Source of the DNA: Eretmocerus hayati
Lineage: Eukaryota; Arthropoda; Insecta; Hymenoptera; Aphelinidae
DNA length: 64,000 nt
Assembly: GCA_029851415.1 (NCBI GenBank)
Contig: CM056744.1
Coordinates: forward strand, 10,981,268-11,045,267
Direction: 5' to 3'
Positions 36,501-47,151 of this stretch are shown here, piece by piece; the first letter of the stretch is position 1; each line of letters starts with the position of its first letter. The notes under the pieces are model-generated. The model saw nothing but the letters and a program-made list of their open reading frames with translations, was not told the DNA's origin and searched no databases. The translations under genes and the position numbers were made by a program.

Positions 36501-39500
36501 AAAGCATTCAAATTTACATGCATGAAAAGATATCCGAGTTTGCACACCAAGTACTCACATAAACAATTATTGAGAGGAAACCAATTATTCTATAGAACAG
36601 CTTCTAGAGGGCTGTTAGTTTTTGTCTCATGAACTTGAATTATCTTGTCTGGTTCAAGAATTTGGAATCGAAACTAACAATAAGTATAGTCTTGCGTCAT
36701 CAAGAATCTGGGAAATTGAGGTGACAGATATTCAATTGACCCATGGTCTTTTTCAACAATATCTAACATGTCGCTGCAATTGTCTGGTTATAAGAAAGCA
36801 AACAAAATAGTTTCCTATCCATGATATCATTACAATATAAAAGATAATTCAGCTTATTTCTGGAAGTCTAAGGAACTGCTGATCACAATTAAAAATCCAA
36901 CTCCATGATTCCTCGCCATGAGTACATGCTAATCATGCATCTGAGGAGCTGTGAAAATGGGAAATGGAGTTCTCTAAGAGCTCTAGGTGACTCAGGGGTG
37001 ATGATTGAACAACTAGAGACCAATAACAAGGTCAGAGGCAATGTTCGAGGTTGATGCTACTTGCGGATTCTGAACCACGATATTCAGCAAGTCAACTAAA
37101 ATAACTTCTAGACAACTATTCTACTTCATTCCACTTGCATACAATATTCCATATTTATCACATCATTTTGAATCCAAAAACTCCTCCAAAACTTCTCTCA
37201 ATGAATATTTGGGGGGGGGGGGGGGGGGGGGGAAATCTAAGAAGTGGCAACCGCAAATTCATGCACTAAGATGTGAAAAACATGATGTAATAAACCATCA
37301 CTCACGCTACAAATACACAAACAGCAGCTTTCTCTTGGTCTCACTAGCTTCCAAAAGATATCGCACTCCTCCGTCATGACAATTTTTTTATGGTCTAGGA
37401 CCAAATTGTTATTTCAGAGAATAACAAAGCCGTGTCAAAGGAGGTAGCCACGGTAGTAGCCCAGGTGCATCCTATCCCACCCGCAGGATGCGAGCATTTG
37501 CAATTGTACAGTAGCACACTCAGCACAGCACAAAACACTCATAGCTGTCACACTTTTACACGACCCGGACACTCTCATCTCCATCAGGAAGCCACGATTT
37601 CCTCGCAAAACGCCGACTACGAGGATTTGTGGTATACCGAAAAAAGCAAGCATGCGAGCAACAGCACACAACAGCACGATACACGATGCGCTTCGCGAAC
37701 GTCTGCTAGCAGCCGACATCAAAACAAGAGACCACGTCAATGCTGCCAACTTATAAAATGCAGTTCTCAACTTCGCGATACAGAATCTTACTCGCATCAC
37801 CCCAAACTCGTATTTATAGAACTACGGCTCCAAAACTTATCGAATCAATCCCAAATTTTTCACAGAGTTAGAAGATCCCCGTAGGATTGGTGGAAAGTCC
37901 CTCATAGAGCAATCCAGCTCACAGGAATCCTACACTGTGAGTATAATAGTAGCCTAACCTAAAAGAATTTCGAGATTCGAGACAGTTTTTGACTGACACA
38001 GATCATTCCCAAGGAAATCACTGACTTTCCACCATTTCCACGAGGATCTTCTAACTCTGTGGAAAATTTGGGATCGATTCGATGAATTTTAGAGCCGTAG
38101 TTCTTTAAATACGATTTTGGGGTAATTTAGCAGACGAATTTCGGCCGGTATACGCCATCCCCTTCAAGACTTGCATCAGAACGAAGGGTGCATCTATATG
38201 AAAACTCAAGCCTAGTACTTGACAGAATTCGGATACAGTAAGAATAAAACTGACGGACGATATCCTGGGAGAATTTTTCGCTTACACGTAATGAGAGCCA
38301 AAAAAAAAATTGTTTCACATGTATTTCTCATGATAAGCAACCCGAAAAATCCTCGGGTATTTATTTCTGGGTCATCATCTTGGATCTGCTTCTCGGATTT
38401 CTAAAATGTGAGTTCCTATTTAGAATCAGTGGCCCAAAAGCCCCTATTTGAAATTGTTCAGCGATATCCAAGGGAATAAAAATTTTCCGGTCATCATCTT
38501 GGATTTGCGTCTCCGAATCCCCAAAATCGGAGTTTATACTCGTAATTAGTGACCCACAAAACCCTCGCATGAAATTTTCAAGTGATATCCGAGAAAATGA
38601 AAATTTCTCGGTCACCATCTTGGATCCGTCATTCTGAATTTCCAAAACCTGAGTTCATTCTCGTGATCAGAGACCCAAATGACCCATGAATACCAAATTT
38701 TATAAGAATTCATTCGTTGGAAAAATGTATACATGGATGGGTTGATGAGTGGAATACCGAAGTATACATCACTCGCGAGGCGTGATAAGAAAGAATTATG
38801 GTGATGACAGATAAACCACTACGACTCGAATCTCACGACACGACCCCGCCCGACACGACACTACTTCCATTCCTATGAACCAAATCGTCGATGAATTTGA
38901 TTTATTTTCATGATTCATAACTGATACTGTAAAAATTATCCCAATCCATCGATGGCTGGGCTCGCAGGAATGAATTCCGCGTCGTGTCGGGCGGTGTCGT
39001 GCTGTGAGACTTGCAGCGTCGTAGCGGGTTGTCTGTCATCACCCGAACATAGATGTGAGGTTCGATCTCGAAATTCACTTGGTGCACGACAAATCCTAAA
39101 AAGGGCGTTGCATGTTTGACTGGGGTTCAATTTTGAACTTCATGAGGTACAGATATATCCCTTGTACCGGGTTGAAGTGTCTTTTTGCGATGCATGACGA
39201 GTGGGCTATGAAGAGGTATTTCGCAAAGTTTGAAGCGTGATTTCTGTATAGCTGTATGTTAGCGTTATTGTGTGATCCTAAAGGTTGACACGAACGATAG
39301 GACTGATTGTTTACAGAGAAAACAATGTGTTTGACGGGAAAAATAGATATAAGCAAGTGCACGCGTCCTAATTTTACGAAGAAAAGTGCATTTCTCCACT
39401 AAATTTCAAATTTCCAGAAAGGACAATTTTAATCAATAATTGGGCATGTTAGTTTCGGCTCTTTCGCAATAATCAAGACCTTCACTCTGAAATCAAGCTA

Positions 39501-42015
39501 AAAACAGTCACTCATCTTGCAAAAATCATTACATTCGCACTCGTAAGGGAGTGAACATTATATCAGGTAGCAAAGTTCGACATTATCAGCTGCCTTACCT
39601 CGCCATAAGTTTGCATTGATAAAACAAAGAGGCCTGCTCCAGTAAGTTGATTTGTTATTTGGCTTCGAATCATCATAATTATCAATAACTTCTTAATCTC
39701 TGGTGTTGAGTGATACCATTCGGTATCATAACTGTAACCACCGACAGATATATTCAACTCATTAGAATTTCATACAGATGGTCATGGATAATGGAAGTAC
39801 ATACCAATTGTAACGCATTTCATCACTGCTTCCCAGAACTTTCTGACCTGGTAGAAAAATTACGTAGAAATGCGTCATTGCAGCAAGAAAAGCGGCGCTG
39901 TACCGAATGAAGACGAATACCTCATCTCTCTTCTCTAATACCTATAGATATCAATTGATGAGAAATAAAATTTTACTCGTGAAAGGTCACAGATACAAGA
40001 ATGATCTCATATCGATGGCCCAGAATGAAAAAGAACTATCGGAAAATGTCTGGTTAAACGGAATTATCTTGTATTGAATATGATACAAGATAGTTCCGTT
40101 TAACCAAAAATTTTCAGATGGTTCTTGTTTTACTCTGAGCCATCGATATCTACCGAATATACACAGGCAAGTCCCTTATTGAAAATTTTGAGCGCAGCCG
40201 AGTACTTTGTAAATATTCATCAAGAATAATGTGTCTCCTAACCTAATACAATTATTTGGAAAATAAATAATGCTGAGGGCTCGATTTTTACTATGATCGA
40301 CTCATTTTTAATGTTATGGTCATTTTGGAAAGTCACGGTCATAGAATTTTAACCTAGGAATTTCACGTAGCAATAATACAGTGATTCAGTAAAAAATTGA
40401 TGTTTCATAGTGGGACCTCGACTATCACATCTATAACCTACTTGAGTCAAGACTGTCCCGTGGAGGAGTGTGGTCAGTTTTCGGGAGGCCGATTGTTCGG
40501 TGAACCAAATTTTAGAATGTCAAAAATTCGGAGGAATTAAAATTCGAAACGCAAAATTATGGAAAGTGAAAAATTTGGATGACAAATTTTCGGAGGGACT
40601 AAAATTTGGAATGGAAAAATTCGGATGGACATGGAATAGGAATTGTGAAAATGAGGAAAAGTAAAATTCGACATCGTCAACATATGGAGGGGAATTCTTC
40701 GGAGAGCAAAACATACCCTCCGAATTCTTGGCTTTCCGGAAACTCCCCTCCGGATTCCGCTCATCCCGATTTCCGCATTTCCTCATTTTCAGACTTCCTA
40801 ACTTGGATAGACATTTCTTGTCCATCCGAATTTTTCCATTCCAAATTTTAGTCCCTCCGAAATTTTCATTCTCTAATTTCCGTAGACGACGATTCCGTCT
40901 AAGTGCTGACGGTGCATCCGCGAAGGCCGGCGAACCGCGGACATGCGTTGCGCGGCCGCGTAGCCATCGCGGGTGCAACGTCATCGTGGCACGAAGGGGA
41001 GAGGAGAGATCAGGCACTGATCTCCACCTCTACCCACGTGACAATGCCAATTCCAATCAAACTCTAATTCTCAGCTCCGAATTCGAAATTTGAATTGCCA
41101 CCGATGCGATAACAACTTGGGTTCGACATCAAAATACATCTCATTCCATTTCATCTCTTGGACTCTTCCAGTCCATAACGAAGGGATCTAATTTTTTCAT
41201 CCTACTTCGTTGGCTTATTGAGAGTCAGAATTGCTAAACTTTGAAATATTCTTTTTCAAATACCAATTCGGACATAATTGAGTTTCTGCCTGACCCAGAC
41301 AAACTATGTTTTATGGAGAAGTGGGAGGCAGGGGTAAGTAAGCTCGGAATTAGGTTTCACAAGTTGTTGCCGGAATAGTGGTATTTTCAGTCAAGTATGA
41401 GAATTTGACTCACGATAATGATTGCAAATCCAGTACCGATGACGTTTAGCCCAAGTGAGATAAACCAAATTATGTTATGAATGCCTTCTATAGTAGCCAA
41501 TAGCCTGAAAATTTGATGAGAAACAAAAATGAATAAGAATTCATAGTAACGGCTCTAGCATTCCTCAAAATTTGGAACTCGTGTGTTTGTTGTAATCATG
41601 AGACTCCTCCTCGAAAATAGGGTAGGACGTTTTCTGGTTGACATTCCTTTTGATTTCTGTTCATGTCGAAAAAAATAGGAACAAAAGAGGGGTTTACTGG
41701 ATTCCGATACTCTTCGTGTGATTGAAAAAGCACAACTTCCGACGGATGCTTTCCAAATATACTCAGAGTCATGCAACGCGATACGAGGGAACATTCTCCA
41801 AAGAATGCTTTCAAAAAAAGATTCTCGTGAAGAAAAGTGAAAAGAAATCAGTGATTATTCCCAAAACCATTCGTGGTATGACTCACTCTAATGCAGAATC
41901 GTGGAGATCAACAGCTGTACTTATGAGACGTAACGGAATTCTTGGATCTATTGCTTTCTTTGGTCTTGCTTTTCCTTGAAGAATCGTCATTTCAACAGCG
42001 GCCCGTAACCTCAAC
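33473..42015 (-). CDS. Odorant receptor OR-B, 3' part (exons 5-9); first four exons not found
   Basis: This is a paralogue of OR-A. Five minus-strand exons at 41887-42015, 41414-41504, 39805-39941, 39599-39731 and 33473-33523 have exactly the lengths of OR-A exons 5-9 (129, 91, 137, 133, 51 bp) and the same phases. They encode about 179 residues from intracellular loop 2 to the stop, without a frameshift or internal stop. Motifs include FLPGQKVLG followed by S-S-D-E, QITNQLTGAGLFVLSM, and a final MMKTGFSLFTIISTFV. All donors begin GT with good context. The last intron is 6,075 bp and holds foldback and TTAA elements. I did not find exons equivalent to 1-4 between 42,016 and 64,000, so the gene is either 5'-truncated or separated from them by a very long intron. 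Confidence 0.9.
35605..36040. repeat. About 100-bp tandem repeats
   Basis: Five units carry CAGAAACAAG and then GAAAGCAGGTTGAT and CCCAAACAGATCC, at a spacing of about 99 bp. Confidence 0.88.
36035..36600. repeat. About 187-bp tandem repeats
   Basis: Three units each contain CAGCAGGTTGATCCTCCC, a TAGTCATCTGCATTCATGTT block and CACCAAGTACTCACAT. They continue directly from the 100-bp array. Confidence 0.85.
37211..37232 (+). repeat. Poly-G tract (22 bases)
   Basis: An uninterrupted run of G lies inside the TTAA-type element. Exact length may be affected by sequencing. Confidence 0.9.
38801..39042. mobile_element. MITE with GC-rich inverted arms, OR-B intron 8
   Basis: Arms at 38801-38876 and 38966-39042 share GTGATGACAGA and CCCGACACGACAC in inverted order. 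It has no coding sequence. Confidence 0.8.
39599..39731 (-). CDS. OR-B exon 8 (TM7)
   Basis: This 133-bp exon encodes IKKLLIIMMIRSQITNQ, then LTGAGLFVLSMQTYGE. The donor is GTAAGG. Confidence 0.94.
39805..39941 (-). CDS. OR-B exon 7 (TM6)
   Basis: This 137-bp exon has a CTATAG acceptor and GTATGT donor. It encodes VLEKRDEVFVFIRY followed by HFYVIFLPGQKVLG. Confidence 0.94.
40012..40150. repeat. Near-perfect hairpin (about 65-bp arms), OR-B intron 6
   Basis: ATATCGATGGC near 40012 mirrors GCCATCGATAT at the far end. TGGTTAAACGGAA/TATCTTGTAT pairs around a short loop. It could be a tiny MITE or a small-RNA precursor. Confidence 0.85.
40584..40866. repeat. Inverted repeat in OR-B intron 6
   Basis: GGAGGGACTAAAATTTGGAA near 40592 is mirrored at about 40839-40858, with the pairing continuing through GAAAAATTCGGATGGAC. 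A GC-rich block (about 40870-41020) follows. The open frames here are symmetric artefacts of the repeat. Confidence 0.8.
41414..41504 (-). CDS. OR-B exon 6 (TM5)
   Basis: This 91-bp exon has a TTTTCAG acceptor and GTGAGT donor. It encodes LLATIEGIHN and IIWFISLGLNVIGTGF. Confidence 0.93.
41887..42015 (-). CDS. OR-B exon 5
   Basis: This exon encodes LRLRAAVEMTILQGK at one end and AVDLHDSAL at the other. I chose the CCAG acceptor over one six bases further in, because it has a better consensus and gives the same length as OR-A exon 5. The donor is GTGAGT. Confidence 0.88.
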
Positions 42016-43968
42016 CTGGTTCAGTTCAAAAGAATTTGGAAAAGATGCATATAGATTCATCACATGATGGAAATGTGTGCTCTTTATTCTCTGTACAAAA
42101 TACTCATTATATCCAAGTGAACTTCCTCCAATATTAATTCACAAGGGGAGCGCTTAAAATCTGGATCCGGAATTTGAGTCAAATTTTTGTATCTGTTTTG
42201 TTTCAGTAGGGAATTAAGGTATCTCAGAGGGCTTCACCCAATAAGCTTATTTCATCCGGAAATATTTTCATAAGGGTCATTATTAAATGTATATCTATAA
42301 TACAGATTCTGCATCAGTATTATCGGGAGAACTAGAACTTTGTGGGCCGAAGAACCCAGAAGGTGAGAAATCGAGACGCTGAATGCGTGAGACTTTTTTC
42401 ATTCATTCTTGCACACATAACGGAAATCTGTCATGAAATGACGAAATGAAGAAATTCTGATAGAAAAAATTAGCGAAGGGGTCATGATTCGAGCAGTACA
42501 CAAAAATGACGTTATCTGAATGTAATGATAAATTTGATTGTACAAGGTTACATGAATTCGCTTTCATGTGAATTTTCGAACATAGGCGCATCTCAAAATG
42601 TAAAAAGGGTCTTAGACCCGTCATTTGTTTCTGTCTTAGATTTTATCTGGGACAATTTCAGGTGCTCCAAAATTTTCATGAGTTGGTGTGAGTTGTAGAT
42701 ATGATCCATCAATGGTAATTTTTCACATCCACCCCACGCTTTTATCGTTTATACATAACGCACGGTAAGCGCCTCGAAGAGGTTAGACGAATTGAGCAGC
42801 GTGCATCAACAGTGTCTTGGTAGAGAGCTCTTGTGTGAATTTTCCGGGGAGCATACTGAACTATAATGATCTTTCATTGAATGAACGATGAATTTTCATT
42901 CGTAATTTCTCATTCGAGCAATACGACGACCACCATGCAGTATGCACGGCCCGATGGATTGCGTCGGCTTCTGTGATCAGCTGTGATACTCTCATAGATA
43001 TCACAGCTAATGGATGCGGATGAATATGCATCTCATGAGAAAGAGCGAGAGGTCCGACGCTGCGCACAAATCTATTTTGCATTTACCCAATGTTGAATCG
43101 CGCAGAGCCTCGGAACTAACACAAATGCACGCGATCCCAAGCCGAAGCATGTCATTGACACACTCACACGAAGATTTTGATGACAAGATTCTGAACGGCC
43201 GTGGCCGAGTTCAATAAAAGCGAATAAAATGAGTGTTACGACCCTGTGGTCAGTTAGATGGCGTTGTTGGGCCAATTTGGCGGTAGGTTCAAATCCAGGA
43301 ATTGTAGACGGCGAGTAAACATACTGGTGGTTTATTGATCCCTTGATACAATAGTTGAAATAATAAATTCGTCACATCCGACGATATACAGGAATGAGGT
43401 AGTACACTGAGTCGATAGTATGTAATGATTCGACGTAACTATACTGAGATATTACGTTGAGAGATGCCGAGTATACGTGTGAGCGATCTCGACAATGGAC
43501 GGGATAGGAGTGAAGTGAAGATGGCTGGTTTGGTCCGACATTTATAAGCTTTTCGGGAGGGGCTTGCGCGCTGACTTAACATGGAAAAGGTAGGATTTGG
43601 CGTGACCTAAATAATTTGATGATGAATATCATTTGATACGTTGTGGATTACTATTACTTTTCACATGATAATGGGAGCGCATTACGTGCGCAACGTAGCA
43701 CTGTCGAAATACTCTCAATAACATTCCTCCAACATTGCTAGAATGAGATCTGTGAAAATGTACAGATATTTGTATATTATTGACTTGACGTTTTGCACGC
43801 TTGATTATTAACCGATACATATGAACTTTGGAGTGTTGTTAATCGGGCAGACTGCGCCGTAAGAATCTGCAATTAAGTTCCCGGTGCGATGTATCTAGCA
43901 CGAATTACGCGGTGTCGCAAGCATGCTTTTATGGAGTATCAATGTTAAAACACTGGCAACCCATCTAG
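42016..43968. other. Region expected to hold OR-B upstream exons; none found
   Basis: I looked for the HAYGLLEVI-type end of exon 4, the W...E...M loop of exon 3 and an N-terminal exon on the minus strand and found none. A minus frame at 42861-43082 lies in repeat-like sequence. Confidence 0.5.
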
Positions 43969-44439
43969 AACATAAGATTCCATGAACATATATGATCCTG
44001 GAATCCGTGGATTCCATGGTCATATATGATCATAAATAAAATCGGTTTCGAAATTGGTCCTTTTCATTACGAAAACGTGTGATATACCAATTTACAACAT
44101 CAGTACTTCACGGTGATGATCGAATATTACTCAGAAAATTTTTTCCCGAAGTCATTCTCAGGTTTTGAATATTTGAAGTACTGAAGAGAAAAAATTCACA
44201 TCAAATATCATTTTTCGTCGAAAATGTCAGTTTTTGGGAACTCGAGACCGACTCCTGGGAAGATTTTTTTCAGTAGTATATGATCAGTATCGTGACACAT
44301 TGACCTTACAATAAAATTCGATCAATACATCACAACTTTCTGGAATAAAAAAATTGTTTGAAGCGGTCTTACGTACGATCATATATGACCATGGAATCCT
44401 CGGATTCCATGATCATATATGTTCATGGAATCGTATGTT
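43969..44439. mobile_element. MITE with doubly palindromic ends (471 bp)
   Basis: Terminal inverted repeats of about 66 bp lie at 43969-44034 and 44374-44439. Each arm contains its own palindrome, GGAATCCGNGGATTCC, flanked by CATATATGATC and its complement. The target duplication is unclear. Confidence 0.88.
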
Positions 44440-44828
44440 TTACATGGGAAGCTATACTTTGTATTTTAGCGCGTCGCGCCGGTGCACTCACACTAGTGCG
44501 TCGAATCGTGCGTATGTGAGAGAGCTCGCATACGTCACACCTCCCTCCTTATTCCAAAAGGGCGAATGCCCTTCGCACGGTAGTCTGCATGTGATACTAT
44601 GCATCTCTCAATGTATGAATGGGTTCCATTTATCTTAGATTAATCTATATTATATTTATTTTCATCATCGTATTTGTACTGAGTAATTGCATACAACATA
44701 CACATTATAATTTGCTTATGGTTACTGTTTTGAAACTATACTGATATAATGATTCTCTTTGAAACTATGCCATATCTCTCTTTTTTGTAACTTCTAATTG
44801 CTAAGCTTATTCGATACTGAAGCTATAC

Positions 44829-45420
44829 TACAGCAAAATTCATCGAGGGTCTAAAATTATTCATTATTGAAATCATACTCATATTCGTTTTTTTTGTGCT
44901 TTTTGAGTTTGCAAAATCTATCCAAACATTAAAATCATTCTATAGTGAATTTATCAAAGTTCTAAATTTATTCATTACTGAAATCATACCAATATTCCCC
45001 TTTTTTGTACTTTTTGAGTTCGTAAAGTTTGTTCAAACATTAAGATCATGCTGCAGTAAATATATCAACTCTAAAATTATTCATTGCTGAAATCATACCA
45101 ATATTCCTTTTTTGTACTTTTTGAGTTCACAAGATTTATTCGGACATTAAAATCATGCTACAGTAGATATATCAACTCTAAAATTATTCATTACTGAAAT
45201 CATACCAATATTCCTTTTTTTTGGATTTTTTTTTTCGAGTTCACAAAATTTATCCGGACATAAAATCATGCTACAGTAAATATATCAACTCTAAAACTAT
45301 TCATTGCTGAAGTCATATTAATATTCCTTTTTTTGTACTTTTTGAGTTCACAAAATTTATCTGGACATTAAAATCATGCTACAGTAATTATATCAAAGGT
45401 TTAAAACTATTCATCTGAAT
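44829..45420. repeat. Minisatellite, six units of about 108 bp
   Basis: Each unit has CTACAGTAAATATATCAACT, ATTCATTGCTGAAATCATAC, a T-rich run, TTTTTGAGTTCACAA and GACATTAAAATCATG. The leftmost units are more diverged. Confidence 0.93.
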
Positions 45421-45567
45421 TCTAAGATAATTCAATATTGCGATCATGATAGAGCTTCCATATTTTATCAAAAATTCTGATTTTTATAGTCTGAGATCTA
45501 ATACCATCTATCCGTGATTTCCCTCATTTCCCCTTGCCCCGATTCTATAATCAGATCAAAGTAAGCC

Positions 45568-45573
45568 TTTATT
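45568..45573 (-). promoter_or_regulatory. Polyadenylation signal overlapping the stop of the 427-residue ORF
   Basis: AATAAA on the minus strand shares its first A with the TGA stop. If used, cleavage would leave almost no 3' UTR. Confidence 0.45.
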
Positions 45574-46856
45574 CAGTACCCGCATTTTTCCGCGTCTTGA
45601 ACGTGATATCGACTTTCGTGACATATCGTGCAAACTGGCATTTGCGGATTTTTGTGGTTTCTAATCAGAACGTGTTTCGAACTTGTCTTGTACCCAAGAT
45701 TCCTATGCTTTTCCTCGATGTATGAAAAAGGACATATTATTCCGCGTCTCTCTTTTTTCCAAAAGACTGAACGTGCGCACACAAAGGCTTTTAGATTCTG
45801 CCAGAAAGGGTGGTTGAGGTTTGGCTTACCACTTTCCGCTTGTTTGCGTAATTCTTCGAAATCAAAATACCTGGTTCTCATCATGTCTTCTCTTGATATT
45901 GATGTATTGGCGTGTCGTCGTTTTCTGTTAGATGACCTGACGTTACTAAATTCTCCAACATTGTCTGTATGGTTTGTATCTGATCGTGCTTCGATCGCTC
46001 CGGAAGTTACTGGCTTCGGCAGGCTGCTACAGATGGGAGGAGTCTTGAGGCTCCATGCTGGCTTATTGGCACAACGCATATTTGCTTGCTCCTCCTTTCT
46101 ATTATCTCCTGTCAGAGTCGGCGCAAAAATGGAATCGTCGGTTTCATGTACATTCGGACTCTCAGTCGCTGGTGTTGCGACTTTTATCCCTACAGAATAT
46201 ATTGTATGTAACTCGTTGGCGTCTTCACTGACGTCCATGTGATCTGATTGAGGTTCAGTGATGACACTTGTTGGCCCGCTCTCATTGAAATGAGTCGCAG
46301 GATCAATCGTATTGTTTGCAGCGAGTCGATACGTATATGTATCGGACTCTTCGAACTCCATCCTTTGATTTGATTCAAGGAACATGGGCCCCGCTGAATT
46401 GTTTCGTATGAGTTCCAGTTGTCGCATTGTTTCTGTATATTGTGCTGGATCATTAAGTTGTTCGTAATTCATGAGGTCTTCTCTAATGTCCTGTACTCTT
46501 AGATTTTTTATTGTGGTTGGATCACTCGTCTCGACATATCTGTCCGCAGTTACTCCATTTGTTCCGTATGACTCAATACTCATCGTGTCACTTGCTCTAT
46601 ATTGATCGGATTCGGCGAGGATCGCATTCGCGTCTTGGATGCTCCCGGCTTCTGCCGCGTTCAGTTCACTATTCGGTCCATCACTCAATCTATCACCTTG
46701 TACACTGCACAATGGGTCTAGCGTATCGTCTAACCCAGGTAAGCTGCAGATTTCTGCTATCACTTGTAATTCGTCACTTGTTAAATTGCTCATTACGTTA
46801 TGCTCTGCTGAATTTTGTCCGTCGTTCGTTTGCATTTTACTTTTTTCTTCAGCCAT
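45573..46856 (-). CDS. Unrecognised intronless 427-residue protein with C-terminal Cys/His cluster
   Basis: I do not recognise this protein. It is the longest open frame outside the LTR element and runs from a true ATG to a TGA without introns. The first 300 residues are acidic and rich in Asn, Ser, Thr and Asp, as in disordered regions. A basic NRKRRH patch at about residues 310-315 could be a nuclear localisation signal. The C-terminus is basic and aromatic (HPFWQNLKAFV) and ends in a Cys/His cluster: C409, C412, H413, H418 and C425. This spacing could be a truncated or atypical zinc-binding motif. An AATAAA overlaps the stop codon, so any 3' UTR would be very short. A retrocopy, a transposon-derived gene or a lineage-specific host gene would all fit. 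The opposite strand also has open frames, which lowers confidence slightly. Confidence 0.55.
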   Translation of the reverse strand: MAEEKSKMQTNDGQNSAEHNVMSNLTSDELQVIAEICSLPGLDDTLDPLCSVQGDRLSDGPNSELNAAEAGSIQDANAILAESDQYRASDTMSIESYGTNGVTADRYVETSDPTTIKNLRVQDIREDLMNYEQLNDPAQYTETMRQLELIRNNSAGPMFLESNQRMEFEESDTYTYRLAANNTIDPATHFNESGPTSVITEPQSDHMDVSEDANELHTIYSVGIKVATPATESPNVHETDDSIFAPTLTGDNRKEEQANMRCANKPAWSLKTPPICSSLPKPVTSGAIEARSDTNHTDNVGEFSNVRSSNRKRRHANTSISREDMMRTRYFDFEELRKQAESGKPNLNHPFWQNLKAFVCARSVFWKKERRGIICPFSYIEEKHRNLGYKTSSKHVLIRNHKNPQMPVCTICHESRYHVQDAEKCGY

Positions 46857-47136
46857 GTTTCAAGATATACTGAGCTTAGATCGTTAAGGGCGTTCGGATT
46901 CCACTGACGTTCACTCATGGTGATGCCCTTACCGATGCCTTCCAAGTTGTCTGAGTTTCTTGATTTCTCACAAATTCTATCGAAATTGTCTACACATTAG
47001 GATGTATGTGTGTGCGTGAGGTCATAAATTTGATTACTTGACATCTTCCGCTGCATCCGCTAGCGCCCAGCTGGAAGTTTTCCGCGTCTCATTTCATTGC
47101 ATCTTGGTATTTTGATATGCTTGCCAGTCGATTTCT

Positions 47137-47151
47137 ATATATATATATATA
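47137..47151 (+). repeat. Short (TA)n microsatellite
   Basis: TA run of about 15 bases upstream of the 427-residue ORF. Confidence 0.9.

Larger units (their letters stand above)
35146..38162. mobile_element. TTAA-type non-autonomous element, second family member (about 3.0 kb)
   Basis: It starts GGGGATG after TTAA (35142-35145) and ends CATCCCC before TTCA, a probably mutated duplication. Blocks match the 18.4-kb copy in order: GTTATCAGGCGGG, the AAGTGTAGATGGCGACAC hairpin, a GTTCGAGGTTGATG block, and the CAGCACAAAACACTC segment. It is longer because of internal minisatellites. No transposase is seen. Confidence 0.78.
34316..38705. mobile_element. Foldback element with 120-bp subrepeats in its arms, OR-B intron 8
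   Basis: The left arm (about 34316-34880) has tandem units of about 120 bp containing CACTGATTACGA and GGAAAATTATAATTC. The right arm (about 38335-38705) carries the same units in reverse complement at a spacing of about 118 bp. The TTAA-type element at 35146-38162 lies between the arms. Confidence 0.8.

Noticed and set aside
40520..41017. 165-codon minus frame in OR-B intron 6
   Set aside because: It runs through an inverted repeat and a GC-rich block; similar frames appear on the other strand because of symmetry.
42861..43082. Minus frame considered as a fragment of OR-B
   Set aside because: The residues after EADAIHRAVH superficially resemble an OR loop, but the LPGQ and FVLSM motifs are lacking, and the true exons were found elsewhere.
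45628..46242. Plus-strand 204-codon frame
   Set aside because: It is antisense to the 427-codon ORF, has no domain, and the minus frame is longer with a proper ATG and poly(A) signal.
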